A stretch of 30,383 nt of DNA from contig JAGCSE010000283.1 of NCBI GenBank assembly GCA_017964325.1, positions 1 to 30,383 on the forward strand, in the 5' to 3' direction. The position numbers and the translations under genes were made by a program. This stretch comes from Victivallales bacterium. GTDB lineage: Bacteria > Verrucomicrobiota > Lentisphaeria > Oligosphaerales > Oligosphaeraceae. Every line of letters starts with the position of its first letter. Position 1 is the first letter of the stretch. Below, one piece after another: positions 1 through 6,291 of the stretch. Below the pieces are notes generated by a model that was not told the DNA's origin, searched no databases, and saw only the letters and a program-made list of their open reading frames with translations.

Positions 1-524
1 AGGGTCTTGCCGTAGGTCTTGTAGGTACCGTCGGATGCATACTGGTGGCAGGTGAGGAAGCAGCCCGGATAGCCGTAGGTGGAGTACTTCAGGTAGTTGT
101 CAAGGCCCGTGTAGAGGCCATCGACCGCGCTTCCAGGGTAGTTGTCCACGTCGGCCGCGACAGGGCAGCCGAAGATCTTCAGGTCGCCGATGTAGCCGCG
201 CATCGAGACGGCCCAATAGAGTTGGTTGGCGGCGTAGTTCAGGTGCTCGACGGCATCGGCGTTTTTCGGCCAGCCACCGCCGTTCGTGTTGATGTAGGTC
301 GTGCCGTCGCCGTAGCGGCTGTCGATGATGGAGTTCGCGCAGTCCAGAGAGTACTGCTTGTGGGACGTGCCGATCTGCTTGAGGTTGCTCGAGCAGGAGA
401 TGGCGAGAGCCTTGTTCCTTGCCTTGGCAAGGGCGGGGAGCAGCATGGCCGCCAGAATCGCGATGATGGCGATTACGACCAAGAGTTCAATCAGCGTGAA
501 TTGAACCAGTTTTTTGCATTTCAT
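1..524 (-). CDS. Pseudopilin with prepilin N-terminus, partial (copy A)
   Basis: Reads leftwards from ATG at 524-522 and runs off the window edge; 174 codons are visible. The N-terminus is a basic stretch (MKCKKLVQ), then FTLIELLVV and a hydrophobic helix ([15 protein letters not shown]). That is the class III prepilin signature, in which a prepilin peptidase would cut just before the Phe and the conserved Glu lies 5 residues into the mature chain. Such proteins are type II secretion or type IV pilus-like (pseudo)pilins, very numerous in Lentisphaerota and Planctomycetota. An AGGAGA Shine-Dalgarno lies 5 nt upstream of the ATG. The body is almost identical to the inverted, 5'-truncated copy at 955-1692: from there the missing C-terminus is expected to include an H-x9-DG motif. 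Six amino-acid differences are clustered at codons about 48-90. The function of the individual pilin is unknown. Confidence 0.88.
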   Translation of the reverse strand, partial: MKCKKLVQFTLIELLVVIAIIAILAAMLLPALAKARNKALAISCSSNLKQIGTSHKQYSLDCANSIIDSRYGDGTTYINTNGGGWPKNADAVEHLNYAANQLYWAVSMRGYIGDLKIFGCPVAADVDNYPGSAVDGLYTGLDNYLKYSTYGYPGCFLTCHQYASDGTYKTYGKT

Positions 525-954
525 GTTTGTTCTCCTTTTGAACTTAAAACAGAACCTAAAAATATCAAATCAATTAAAAACGATGGATTTTTAATTGATT
601 TTTAATATAAATACCATATAAATCAAAATCAAGCATCTATGAAACTTTTTTTTTGAAAAATGTTATTTTTCTTTATATTAGCCATGTTTTATAATATTTA
701 AAGTTGATATGTGAAGATTATATGATGAAACAAATTTCAGCCATTCAAATAAAAAAAACAATTTCATTACGTCAGATTAAATACCAAACCAGATGACATG
801 TCATATCCTCTCCTGACAAACAATCAACAACACAAGAGAATAAATCAACGTGTATCTATTAATATTGAAATATTGAAATATATAAAATTGCAAGCGAATT
901 TTATATATTTTATATTTGCTTTTATATAATCGCTAAAATACCAATTATTGCTCC
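525..954. other. AT-rich spacer between inverted pilin copies
   Basis: No coding region is visible. The stretch is very AT-rich compared with the GC-rich pilin genes on each side. It should contain the promoter for the minus-strand pilin A, and its right edge (about 937-958) is the left breakpoint of the proposed invertible segment. The short open frame leading into B begins only after the TAA at 934-936. Near the pilin A start it holds a perfect 12-bp inverted repeat (569-599). I see no tRNA or other structured RNA. Confidence 0.7.
569..599 (-). promoter_or_regulatory. Perfect 12-bp inverted repeat upstream of pilin A
   Basis: ATCAATTAAAAA (569-580) and its exact reverse complement (588-599) are separated by 7 nt, CGATGGA. 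It lies 45 bp upstream of the pilin A start codon, so it is either in the 5' leader or a protein-binding site. A weaker A8/T8 repeat around the same TGGA core lies upstream of the orphan pilin start C (about 4814-4833), so the two leaders may be related. The function is inferred. Confidence 0.4.
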
Positions 955-958
955 GTGG
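955..958 (+). other. Candidate recombination core, left site
   Basis: GTGG at the start of truncated pilin B, inverted relative to the GTGG at 4646-4643. To the left is AT-rich DNA with no pilin similarity; to the right the sequence is pilin body. This is the pattern of a hybrid attL/attR-type junction. Confidence 0.5.
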
Positions 959-1692
959 TCATCGCAATCATCGCGATTCTCGCCGCCATGCTGCTCCCCG
1001 CCCTTGCCAAGGCAAGGAACAAGGCTCTCGCCATCTCCTGCTCGAGCAACCTCAAGCAGATCGGCACGTCCCACAAGACGTACTCACTGGACAACGCGAA
1101 CTCCATCATCGACAGCCGCTACGGCGACGGCTCCACCTACGTCAACACGAACGGCGGCGGCTGGCCGAAGAACGCCAACGCCGTCGAGCACCTGAACTAC
1201 GCCAACAACCAGCTCTACTGGGCCGTCTCCATGCGCGGCTACATCGGCGACCTCAAGATCTTCGGCTGCCCCGTCGCGGCCGACGTTGACAACTACCCGG
1301 GCAGCGCCGTTGACGGCCTCTACACGGGCCTTGACAACTACCTGAAGTACTCCACCTACGGCTATCCGGGCTGCTTCCTCACCTGCCACCAGTATGCATC
1401 CGACGGTACCTACAAGACCTACGGCAAGACCCTCTGGAAGTGGCCGGCGATCACCACGTCCGACATGAAGACCCCCAGCGAGACCGTCTTCTGCGAGGAC
1501 ACCTTCGAGTCATGGTACGACAACAACGGCGACATGCCCTTCGAGAACATGACCCAGTGGGGCACCTCCCACCGCGAGTCCTACTTCCCGCACAACGACA
1601 TGGGCAACGTCTGCTGGATCGACGGCCACGTCTCCTCCATCAAGAACAACCTCTACCATCCCCGCAAGTGGTGGGACTACCACCTACAGTAA
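955..1692 (+). CDS. 5'-truncated pseudopilin body (silent copy B)
   Basis: The open frame begins with GTG GTC ATC at 955, which corresponds to V16-V17 of pilin A; upstream it opens only after the TAA at 934-936. The first 15 codons, including the peptidase cleavage motif FTLIEL, are missing, and there is no Shine-Dalgarno before the GTG, only AT-rich DNA. The remaining 245 codons look intact: hydrophobic helix, a body near-identical to pilin A, and a C-terminal H-x9-DG motif (HNDMGNVCWIDG) typical of PVC pseudopilins, ending in TAA. It is therefore probably not made into a pilin in this orientation. It would become a complete gene if joined to the start cassette at 4691-4643. It may be annotated elsewhere as a normal CDS or as a pseudogene; a silent cassette fits better. 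Confidence 0.75.
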   Translation: MVIAIIAILAAMLLPALAKARNKALAISCSSNLKQIGTSHKTYSLDNANSIIDSRYGDGSTYVNTNGGGWPKNANAVEHLNYANNQLYWAVSMRGYIGDLKIFGCPVAADVDNYPGSAVDGLYTGLDNYLKYSTYGYPGCFLTCHQYASDGTYKTYGKTLWKWPAITTSDMKTPSETVFCEDTFESWYDNNGDMPFENMTQWGTSHRESYFPHNDMGNVCWIDGHVSSIKNNLYHPRKWWDYHLQ

Positions 1693-1751
1693 TCTAACAG
1701 CATGGAAGCCATTTAAAGACAACAGCTAATATAAATGAGGAAGAAATAACC

Positions 1752-2540
1752 ATGAAAAAGTGCTTCACCCTTATCGAACTGCTCGTCGTGATCGCGATCA
1801 TCGCGATCCTCGCGGCCATGCTCCTCCCCGCCCTTGAGAAGGCACAGGACAAGGCCCGCGCCATCTCCTGCGTCAACAACCTGAAGGCCATCGGCCTCGC
1901 CATGCGCCAGTACAATGACGACAACGAAGGCTACCATTATTTCACCCGCAATGACCTAGACGGCAACGGCACCTGGTGCCTCAACGCCGGCTCCTGGGAC
2001 AACAACGGCTTCGACGTCAACAAGCCGGACTTCAGCCTCCTCCTCCGTGAAAAGCATTTCTGGGGCATCATGTACTACCCGTACGTCGGCGAAAAGCGCA
2101 CCTTCGGCTGCCCCTCCTGCAAGGAAGTGGACGCCTACGGCTGCACCCAGAAGCAGGCCGCCGAGACGGCCGCCTACGGCTACTACGGCGGCAGCTCCAA
2201 GATCTGGAAGGACAAAACCGGCGGTGCCCCCGGCGGCGAACGCTACTCCTACGGCCCGGAAGCCCGCAACGAAGTCGAATACAAGCGCCCCAGCAACACC
2301 GTTTTCTGCCATGATGCCTTCGAGCAGCGCATGGACGGCGACGACGCCCTCAACGGCAACACCCAGCAGAAGAAGATCGACGGTGCCATTCTCTCGGCAG
2401 AAACTTGCAACCACTCCCTCTGGCGCCACAGCTCCTTCACCATCTGCCAGGGCGTCATGATGGACGGCCATGTCCAGGGGTTCCGCTACTACGAGTGGTG
2501 GCCGAAGGAAGTCTATGGTGTCAAAGGCCTTGACAACTAA
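1752..2540 (+). CDS. Pseudopilin, type II secretion/type IV pilus-like (pilin 2)
   Basis: A complete 262-residue protein starting [20 protein letters not shown], with the short basic leader, the Phe+1 cleavage site and Glu+5 of class III prepilins. The C-terminal part has [16 protein letters not shown], a variant of the H-x9-DG motif with two extra residues. Several Cys pairs (CPSC, CTQ) in the body may form disulfides after export. The Shine-Dalgarno is GAGGAAGAA just before ATG 1752. It lies 59 bp after the stop of truncated copy B, in the same direction, and is followed by a strong terminator, so B and this gene look like one transcription unit. No promoter is obvious directly upstream, and it may depend on read-through from whatever promoter lies before B. 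Confidence 0.9.
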   Translation: MKKCFTLIELLVVIAIIAILAAMLLPALEKAQDKARAISCVNNLKAIGLAMRQYNDDNEGYHYFTRNDLDGNGTWCLNAGSWDNNGFDVNKPDFSLLLREKHFWGIMYYPYVGEKRTFGCPSCKEVDAYGCTQKQAAETAAYGYYGGSSKIWKDKTGGAPGGERYSYGPEARNEVEYKRPSNTVFCHDAFEQRMDGDDALNGNTQQKKIDGAILSAETCNHSLWRHSSFTICQGVMMDGHVQGFRYYEWWPKEVYGVKGLDN

Positions 2541-2572
2541 TACCTAAAACACCACAGGTCATTTGAAAATCA

Positions 2573-2606
2573 ACGCCCGCCAGAAATCATCTGGTGGGCG
2601 TTTTTT
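2573..2606 (+). terminator. Rho-independent terminator after pilin 2
   Basis: A 12-bp stem (ACGCCCGCCAGA with TCTGGTGGGCGT, one G-T wobble) with a 5-nt loop AATCA is followed directly by TTTTTT. It starts 33 nt after the pilin 2 stop codon and separates the pilin unit from the recombinase gene. Confidence 0.92.
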
Positions 2607-2651
2607 CTAGAATCTCTAGAATCCCTAGAATCTCTAGAATCTCTAGAAATT
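2607..2651. repeat. Five tandem 9-bp CTAGAATCT repeats
   Basis: Five consecutive 9-bp units read CTAGAATCT, CTAGAATCC, CTAGAATCT, CTAGAATCT and CTAGAAATT. They lie between the pilin terminator and the recombinase start. CTAG is usually a rare tetranucleotide in bacteria, and a second CTAG-rich cluster lies at 4847-4914 beyond the other end of the recombinase module. The role is unknown; a protein-binding array or a slippage-prone promoter region for the recombinase are possible. Confidence 0.85.
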
Positions 2652-2694
2652 GATTTCTTTCATTATTTGAGATATATTAGCATCGATACAATTT

Positions 2695-2700
2695 TATAAT
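2695..2700 (+). promoter_or_regulatory. Candidate -10 box for the recombinase
   Basis: A perfect TATAAT lies in the AT-rich stretch 33 nt before the recombinase ATG. No good -35 box is seen at 17 bp, although TTGAGA occurs 22 bp upstream, so the call is weak. No clear Shine-Dalgarno precedes the ATG at 2733. Confidence 0.3.
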
Positions 2701-2732
2701 AATAAATAATAATTGATAAAAATATTATTGTC

Positions 2733-4439
2733 ATGTCCAGAAAGAAAGCCGTCATCTACGCTCGCCAATCCAGCGGCAAGGAGGAGGAAAGCGAATCCAT
2801 CGCCTTGCAACTGGAGCGTTGCCGTGCCCTGGCCAAGGAGCAGGACATTGAAATACTGGGCGAGTTCTATGACGCCAATTCGTCGGGGCGGCTTTATCCT
2901 GCCGGTGCCGATGCGATTATGGAAATGGACATCGCCTATCAGAAATGGCGGAAGAACAACACGATAGAAAAACGGTCACGCCCTGGCCTGAAATCAGTGT
3001 TGGACTTGCTTCCGAAAGTCAATATGCTACTGGTCTATGACATCACCCGTCTGTATCGCCCGATTCAAAACGGATTTCTCCAAGGATATATCGACATGAT
3101 GCTAATAGAACATCGTGTCCATGTCCTTACGGTGAAAGAAGGCGAAAGCAATCCGTCGGATTTTTCCGACAGCCTGGTCACAACGATCAAATCCCATGTC
3201 AACGACAACCAGATCAGGTTGACCATTGAAAAATCGAAGCTGGCCTTGACAAAATTGCGCGACTCAGGCTACCTGCCCACGGGAACAAGAATGTACGGCA
3301 TCAACTACATTGGCGGAAAGGAGCGCAAGGTGGAGGTCATTCCCGAGCAGGCGGAAGTCATCCGTTTTGTATTTGACAACGTTGTCAGGCACAAGCCCTA
3401 CAATTGGATTCTACGTGAAATGAATCGTTTGTACGGCGAACGAGTTTCAGGCAAAGCCTTCTATTCCACATCTTTCCGTCATATCATAACCCAACCGTTT
3501 TATTGCGGCTATATGTTCGACTCCCACGGGGCGCTCATCGAGGCGAAGCAGATGAAAGGGCAGGAAATCATTCCGTTCGACATCTGGCAAAAGGCGAATG
3601 ACATCCTCAACAACAAGCAGCGCCCGCCACAACACCGGAAAATACAGTCACGCCCATTTTCAGGGCTTCTTGTCTGCGGGCATTGCGGCGCGAAAATGGT
3701 GGTCGGACAGGATGGCGACAAGGAATATTACCACTGCATGGCGACCATAGGGACGGACGATGTAAAATGCCGTCAGTCACGTGTGACTATGAATCTTGTC
3801 AGGCAGTCCGAACATTACACGGGCTTGCGCCACGCCATCGCCCCCCTGCTTGTGCTGTCGCTTTTCAGTTCACTGGAACGGCAGGCCACCTTTTTGACAA
3901 AGGCAAAGGAACTGGACAAGCTTCGTGCAAGCATAGACAACTACCAGCGTCGTTTGAACGAAGCCGCTCAAGCATACATCGAGGGGAAGCTGGATTTGGT
4001 GGCTTTCAGCATCGTCCAGGAGAAGGCCAATTCACGCATCAAGTCGTTGAAAGCCGACGTGCTTCAAATCGAAATGGCTTCCCAAAGCACGAAAACCTGT
4101 GAGGAGAACCTCCAAAAACTATTGTTGAACATCGACAACCTGATGAACGACAGACTGGACGACCATGATTTCGAAGATATGCTCTGGGAGAGCATCAAGT
4201 GCATCAAGTGCTTCTATGACTATGTTGTCATTGACACCATATACGGCAAATTGAAACTGAACCGTTATATGGACAGAAACAAACGCAATTTTCCGAAATT
4301 CACATACGAAATCATCTATCCTAGTCAACAGGACTCCTGCCTTGACGCCAAAATCCATGTTACTTATATTTATGGTAATGGCACCCCACGAAAACTAGTG
4401 GCTGAATTAGGCAATCTTGTAATCTTTAGCATGGGGTGA
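2733..4439 (+). CDS. Large serine recombinase
   Basis: A 568-residue protein in three parts. Residues 1-150 are a resolvase/invertase catalytic domain: YARQSS places the nucleophile at Ser13, and DITRLYR (103-109) holds the conserved arginines; about 20 extra residues precede RPGL. Residues about 155-310 match the recombinase domain (LPTGTRMYGI), followed by a zinc ribbon with C315, C318, C335 and C346, and a coiled-coil-rich tail from about 380. This is the size and order of phage-type large serine integrases, which cut two att sites sharing a short core and exchange strands, giving integration, excision or inversion depending on site orientation. Here it lies inside the segment bounded by the broken pilin halves at 955 and 4646, so inversion of that segment is the likeliest reaction. 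No other phage or conjugation genes are nearby. Confidence 0.92.
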   Translation: MSRKKAVIYARQSSGKEEESESIALQLERCRALAKEQDIEILGEFYDANSSGRLYPAGADAIMEMDIAYQKWRKNNTIEKRSRPGLKSVLDLLPKVNMLLVYDITRLYRPIQNGFLQGYIDMMLIEHRVHVLTVKEGESNPSDFSDSLVTTIKSHVNDNQIRLTIEKSKLALTKLRDSGYLPTGTRMYGINYIGGKERKVEVIPEQAEVIRFVFDNVVRHKPYNWILREMNRLYGERVSGKAFYSTSFRHIITQPFYCGYMFDSHGALIEAKQMKGQEIIPFDIWQKANDILNNKQRPPQHRKIQSRPFSGLLVCGHCGAKMVVGQDGDKEYYHCMATIGTDDVKCRQSRVTMNLVRQSEHYTGLRHAIAPLLVLSLFSSLERQATFLTKAKELDKLRASIDNYQRRLNEAAQAYIEGKLDLVAFSIVQEKANSRIKSLKADVLQIEMASQSTKTCEENLQKLLLNIDNLMNDRLDDHDFEDMLWESIKCIKCFYDYVVIDTIYGKLKLNRYMDRNKRNFPKFTYEIIYPSQQDSCLDAKIHVTYIYGNGTPRKLVAELGNLVIFSMG

Positions 4440-4637
4440 GTTCTTTTGTGGTGGAAGGGAGGGAGGATGGGTGAGACGTGCGGAGACAAAGAGACGATTA
4501 GGTGTCAGATAGGAGGCTTTTAGCCTTTATTTCTTGAATCCCTTCACTTGTAGCCTATCATTTTTTATGCTTTTAACAAAAAAAGCTGTTGCTTTTGCAA
4601 CAGCCTTTATTATTCACAAACACTGAAATGCTATCGT
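4440..4637. other. Non-coding stretch after the recombinase
   Basis: This stretch has no convincing ORF. It contains a purine-rich run (4450-4500), a short weak hairpin around AGGCTTTTAGCCT (about 4516-4530) and the strong terminator at 4578-4609. Its right end is the inner flank of the proposed right recombination site. In the present orientation this sequence follows the orphan pilin start on the minus strand and supplies the immediate TGA stop. Confidence 0.6.
4578..4609 (-). terminator. Bidirectional terminator between recombinase and pilin start
   Basis: GCTGTTGC (4585-4592) pairs perfectly with GCAACAGC (4597-4604) around a TTTT loop. On the minus strand the stem is followed by TTTTTTT, on the plus strand by CTTTATTATT, so it can end transcription both from the recombinase and from the orphan pilin leader. 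The minus-strand direction looks stronger. Confidence 0.85.
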
Positions 4638-4691
4638 TCACTCCACCAAGAGTTCAATCAGCGTGAATTGAACCAGTTTTTTGCATTTCAT
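4638..4691 (-). CDS. Orphan pilin start cassette (17 codons, C)
   Basis: On the minus strand ATG at 4691 starts [17 protein letters not shown] and then TGA. The first 16 residues equal those of pilin A (1-524), and the DNA identity covers about 58 bp including the Shine-Dalgarno AGGAGAAC, with one inserted base before the ATG. The pilin ends at V16 (GTG, 4646-4644), exactly the codon at which truncated copy B begins at 955. It is too short to make a pilin. It looks like the promoter-side half of a split gene, joined to B by inversion of the intervening DNA. It could instead be the remnant of an insertion into a pilin gene, but the missing body is not on the expected strand at the other end. 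Confidence 0.75.
   Translation of the reverse strand: MKCKKLVQFTLIELLVE
4643..4646 (-). other. Candidate recombination core, right site
   Basis: On the minus strand the sequence is CTTG-GTGG-AGTG. GTGG is shared with the left site at 955-958 (CTCC-GTGG-TCAT), in opposite orientation. Joining the left part of this site to the right part of the other gives TTG GTG GTC ATC, encoding LVVI in the correct frame. Large serine recombinases typically use sites that share only a few core bases, so the short identity is expected. The exact crossover dinucleotide cannot be told. Confidence 0.5.
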
Positions 4692-4763
4692 GGTTTGTTC
4701 TCCTTGTGGGATTTTTCTCTTCTTAATCACAATAAAAAAACAAATTAAATTTTGATTAAAATT

Positions 4764-4792
4764 AATGTAATGGCTCTTTTTTTGTTATGCAA
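4764..4792 (-). promoter_or_regulatory. Candidate promoter for the orphan pilin start
   Basis: On the minus strand TTGCAT (4792-4787) and TACATT (4769-4764) are separated by 17 bp, about 75 nt upstream of the ATG at 4691. The match to a sigma-70 promoter is moderate and the whole stretch is AT-rich. If real, it would drive the pilin unit in the inverted (ON) arrangement. Confidence 0.35.
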
Positions 4793-4846
4793 ATGAAAAA
4801 ATAAAGATTTCTTAAAAAAAATGGATTTTTTTTGAAAAAAACAGTG

Positions 4847-4914
4847 CTAGGGGTGCTAGAAGCCCTAGGGATGCTAGAAGCTCTAGAGTATCTAGAGGGC
4901 TAAAAGATCTAGAG
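4847..4914. repeat. CTAG-rich cluster
   Basis: Seven CTAG tetranucleotides occur within about 70 bp, in imperfect palindromic contexts (CCCTAGGG, CTCTAGAG, TGCTAGAAG). It lies just outside the pilin/recombinase module and before the end of the glycerol-1-phosphate dehydrogenase gene. It resembles the 9-bp CTAGAATCT array at 2607-2651 in its core but not in spacing. It is not a CRISPR, because no spacers are present. Confidence 0.7.
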
Positions 4915-4928
4915 CCCCTTGGTGTCTT

Positions 4929-6254
4929 TTAGAGCTGGAAATAGCCCTTGGAGAAGACTTTGTCCAGCATCTCATCAAGGTAGTCCAGTTCGTAGAGCAT
5001 GTCGAGGCAGGTGTAGCGCTTGCGGATCATGCCTGCGACGGTGGCGGCGCGTTTGCAGCCGGCGATATCCGTTCCGATGTCGGCGGGATTGACGGGGCAG
5101 CCAAGCAGTGCGAAACGTGCGCGGAGTTCGTTGAAGGGGATGAGTTGCTTCATGACGCGGTCGCGCATGATGTCCCACTTTTCATAGATGAGCTGGCGGC
5201 GTGCGGCGAGTTTGTCTCCTTCGAGATTCTTGGAGAGGGCGATCTTAAGGGTGTCTTCGTAGAACTGCGTACCTTTGAGGAAACCAGCGATTTGCGCTTC
5301 GCGCTGCGCGTTCGTCTTGCCCGGGCGGTTTTCCGTGAGACGGCGGATTTCGGCTGCGGGGATGGCGAACGTCTCCGTCATGAGGGCTGTGATGATGAGT
5401 GTGCCAAGGGCGACTTTGAAACCGTGGGACGGGTTGACGCCGTCTTTCTTTAGGTCGTACATCTCCCACGCGTGGCTGCAGAGATGTTCCGCTCCTGAAG
5501 CAGGGCGGGAGTCATGGTAGTACTGCATGGAGAAGCCCGTGGCGGCGAGGCCTTGGAAGAGGTCGGCGAGCGGTTTTGACTTGCCTTCTTTCAGGCTCTG
5601 CGGATCGGAGAGCCATTCCTTCAGATTGGCCTGGACCATGCCCCATGCGCGTTCGTCGATGGGATGTTCTCCGAGGGTGTCGGCGATGAGCCAGTCGGCG
5701 CCGCCCGGAACTTTTGCGGCTAGGTCGGCGTAGCCTGAGGCGGTCATTTCGAATGGGGCGGAGCTGACGACGGCATTGTCGGCGATGATTGCGAGCGGGG
5801 CGGCGCATGGGACGGTCTTCTTGAAGCCGTTGACGACCATGGCGGCGCCGTATGATGTGTATCCGTCAACGGAGGCGGCGGTGGCGACGCATAGGTAGCC
5901 GTCGCATTCCGCTTCCGTGGAGGAGAGCTTCGTCAAGTCGTTGATGGTTCCGGAACCGACGGCGATGGGGGCCTTCCCCTTGACGATTTCGCGGAGTTTC
6001 GGAATGTAGCAATAGTCGGCGTGCAGGGCAGGCTTCGCGGGGAAAATGTAAGGTTCGTCCTGCGGGACGCCTGCGTCTTTCAGCAGTTGGAAGACCTTCT
6101 CGCCGGCGGCTTTCCATGTGTTTTCGTCCGCGATGATGACGGCGGTCTTGCCTGGCCAGAGCTTCTTGACGTTTTCGGGGACGTCTTTGAGGACGTTGTC
6201 GCCGAGTACACACAGTTTGGTCTGAAGACCTTCGGGAATTGCGATGATGCCCAT
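4929..6254 (-). CDS. sn-glycerol-1-phosphate dehydrogenase (AraM/EgsA family)
   Basis: A 441-residue protein that would reduce dihydroxyacetone phosphate to sn-glycerol-1-phosphate with NAD(P)H in the cytoplasm, the first step towards ether-type lipids (archaea) or heptaprenylglyceryl phosphate (Bacillus AraM). Family motifs are visible: VGSGTINDLTK (dinucleotide binding), ASVDGYTS, GYADLAAK, SRPASGAEHLCSHAW and PSHGFKVALG, which carry the Asp and two His metal ligands. I chose the ATG at 6254 because GGAAG lies 6 nt upstream; a start nine codons earlier (6281) lacks a Shine-Dalgarno. It lies 37 nt after the MATE gene stop on the same strand, so the two probably share a transcript. The family is recognised with confidence; the physiological product in this organism is not known. 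Confidence 0.9.
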   Translation of the reverse strand: MGIIAIPEGLQTKLCVLGDNVLKDVPENVKKLWPGKTAVIIADENTWKAAGEKVFQLLKDAGVPQDEPYIFPAKPALHADYCYIPKLREIVKGKAPIAVGSGTINDLTKLSSTEAECDGYLCVATAASVDGYTSYGAAMVVNGFKKTVPCAAPLAIIADNAVVSSAPFEMTASGYADLAAKVPGGADWLIADTLGEHPIDERAWGMVQANLKEWLSDPQSLKEGKSKPLADLFQGLAATGFSMQYYHDSRPASGAEHLCSHAWEMYDLKKDGVNPSHGFKVALGTLIITALMTETFAIPAAEIRRLTENRPGKTNAQREAQIAGFLKGTQFYEDTLKIALSKNLEGDKLAARRQLIYEKWDIMRDRVMKQLIPFNELRARFALLGCPVNPADIGTDIAGCKRAATVAGMIRKRYTCLDMLYELDYLDEMLDKVFSKGYFQL

Positions 6255-6291
6255 GATTTGCTTCCTTTTCTTTTGTGGCATGGCCTGAAGG

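Noticed and set aside
45..605. Plus-strand open frame of 186 codons over pilin A
   Set aside because: It is the antisense shadow of the minus-strand pilin, has no Shine-Dalgarno or recognisable domain, and the same shadow appears opposite copy B (1389-1084).
2607..2651. CRISPR-like array
   Set aside because: The 9-bp units are directly adjacent with no spacers and no cas genes are present.
955..4691. Simple insertion of a mobile element into a pilin gene
   Set aside because: An insertion would leave start and body in the same orientation at the two ends. Here the body at 955 is inverted relative to the start at 4691, so direct excision cannot rebuild the gene, whereas inversion can. A later rearrangement after insertion cannot be wholly excluded.
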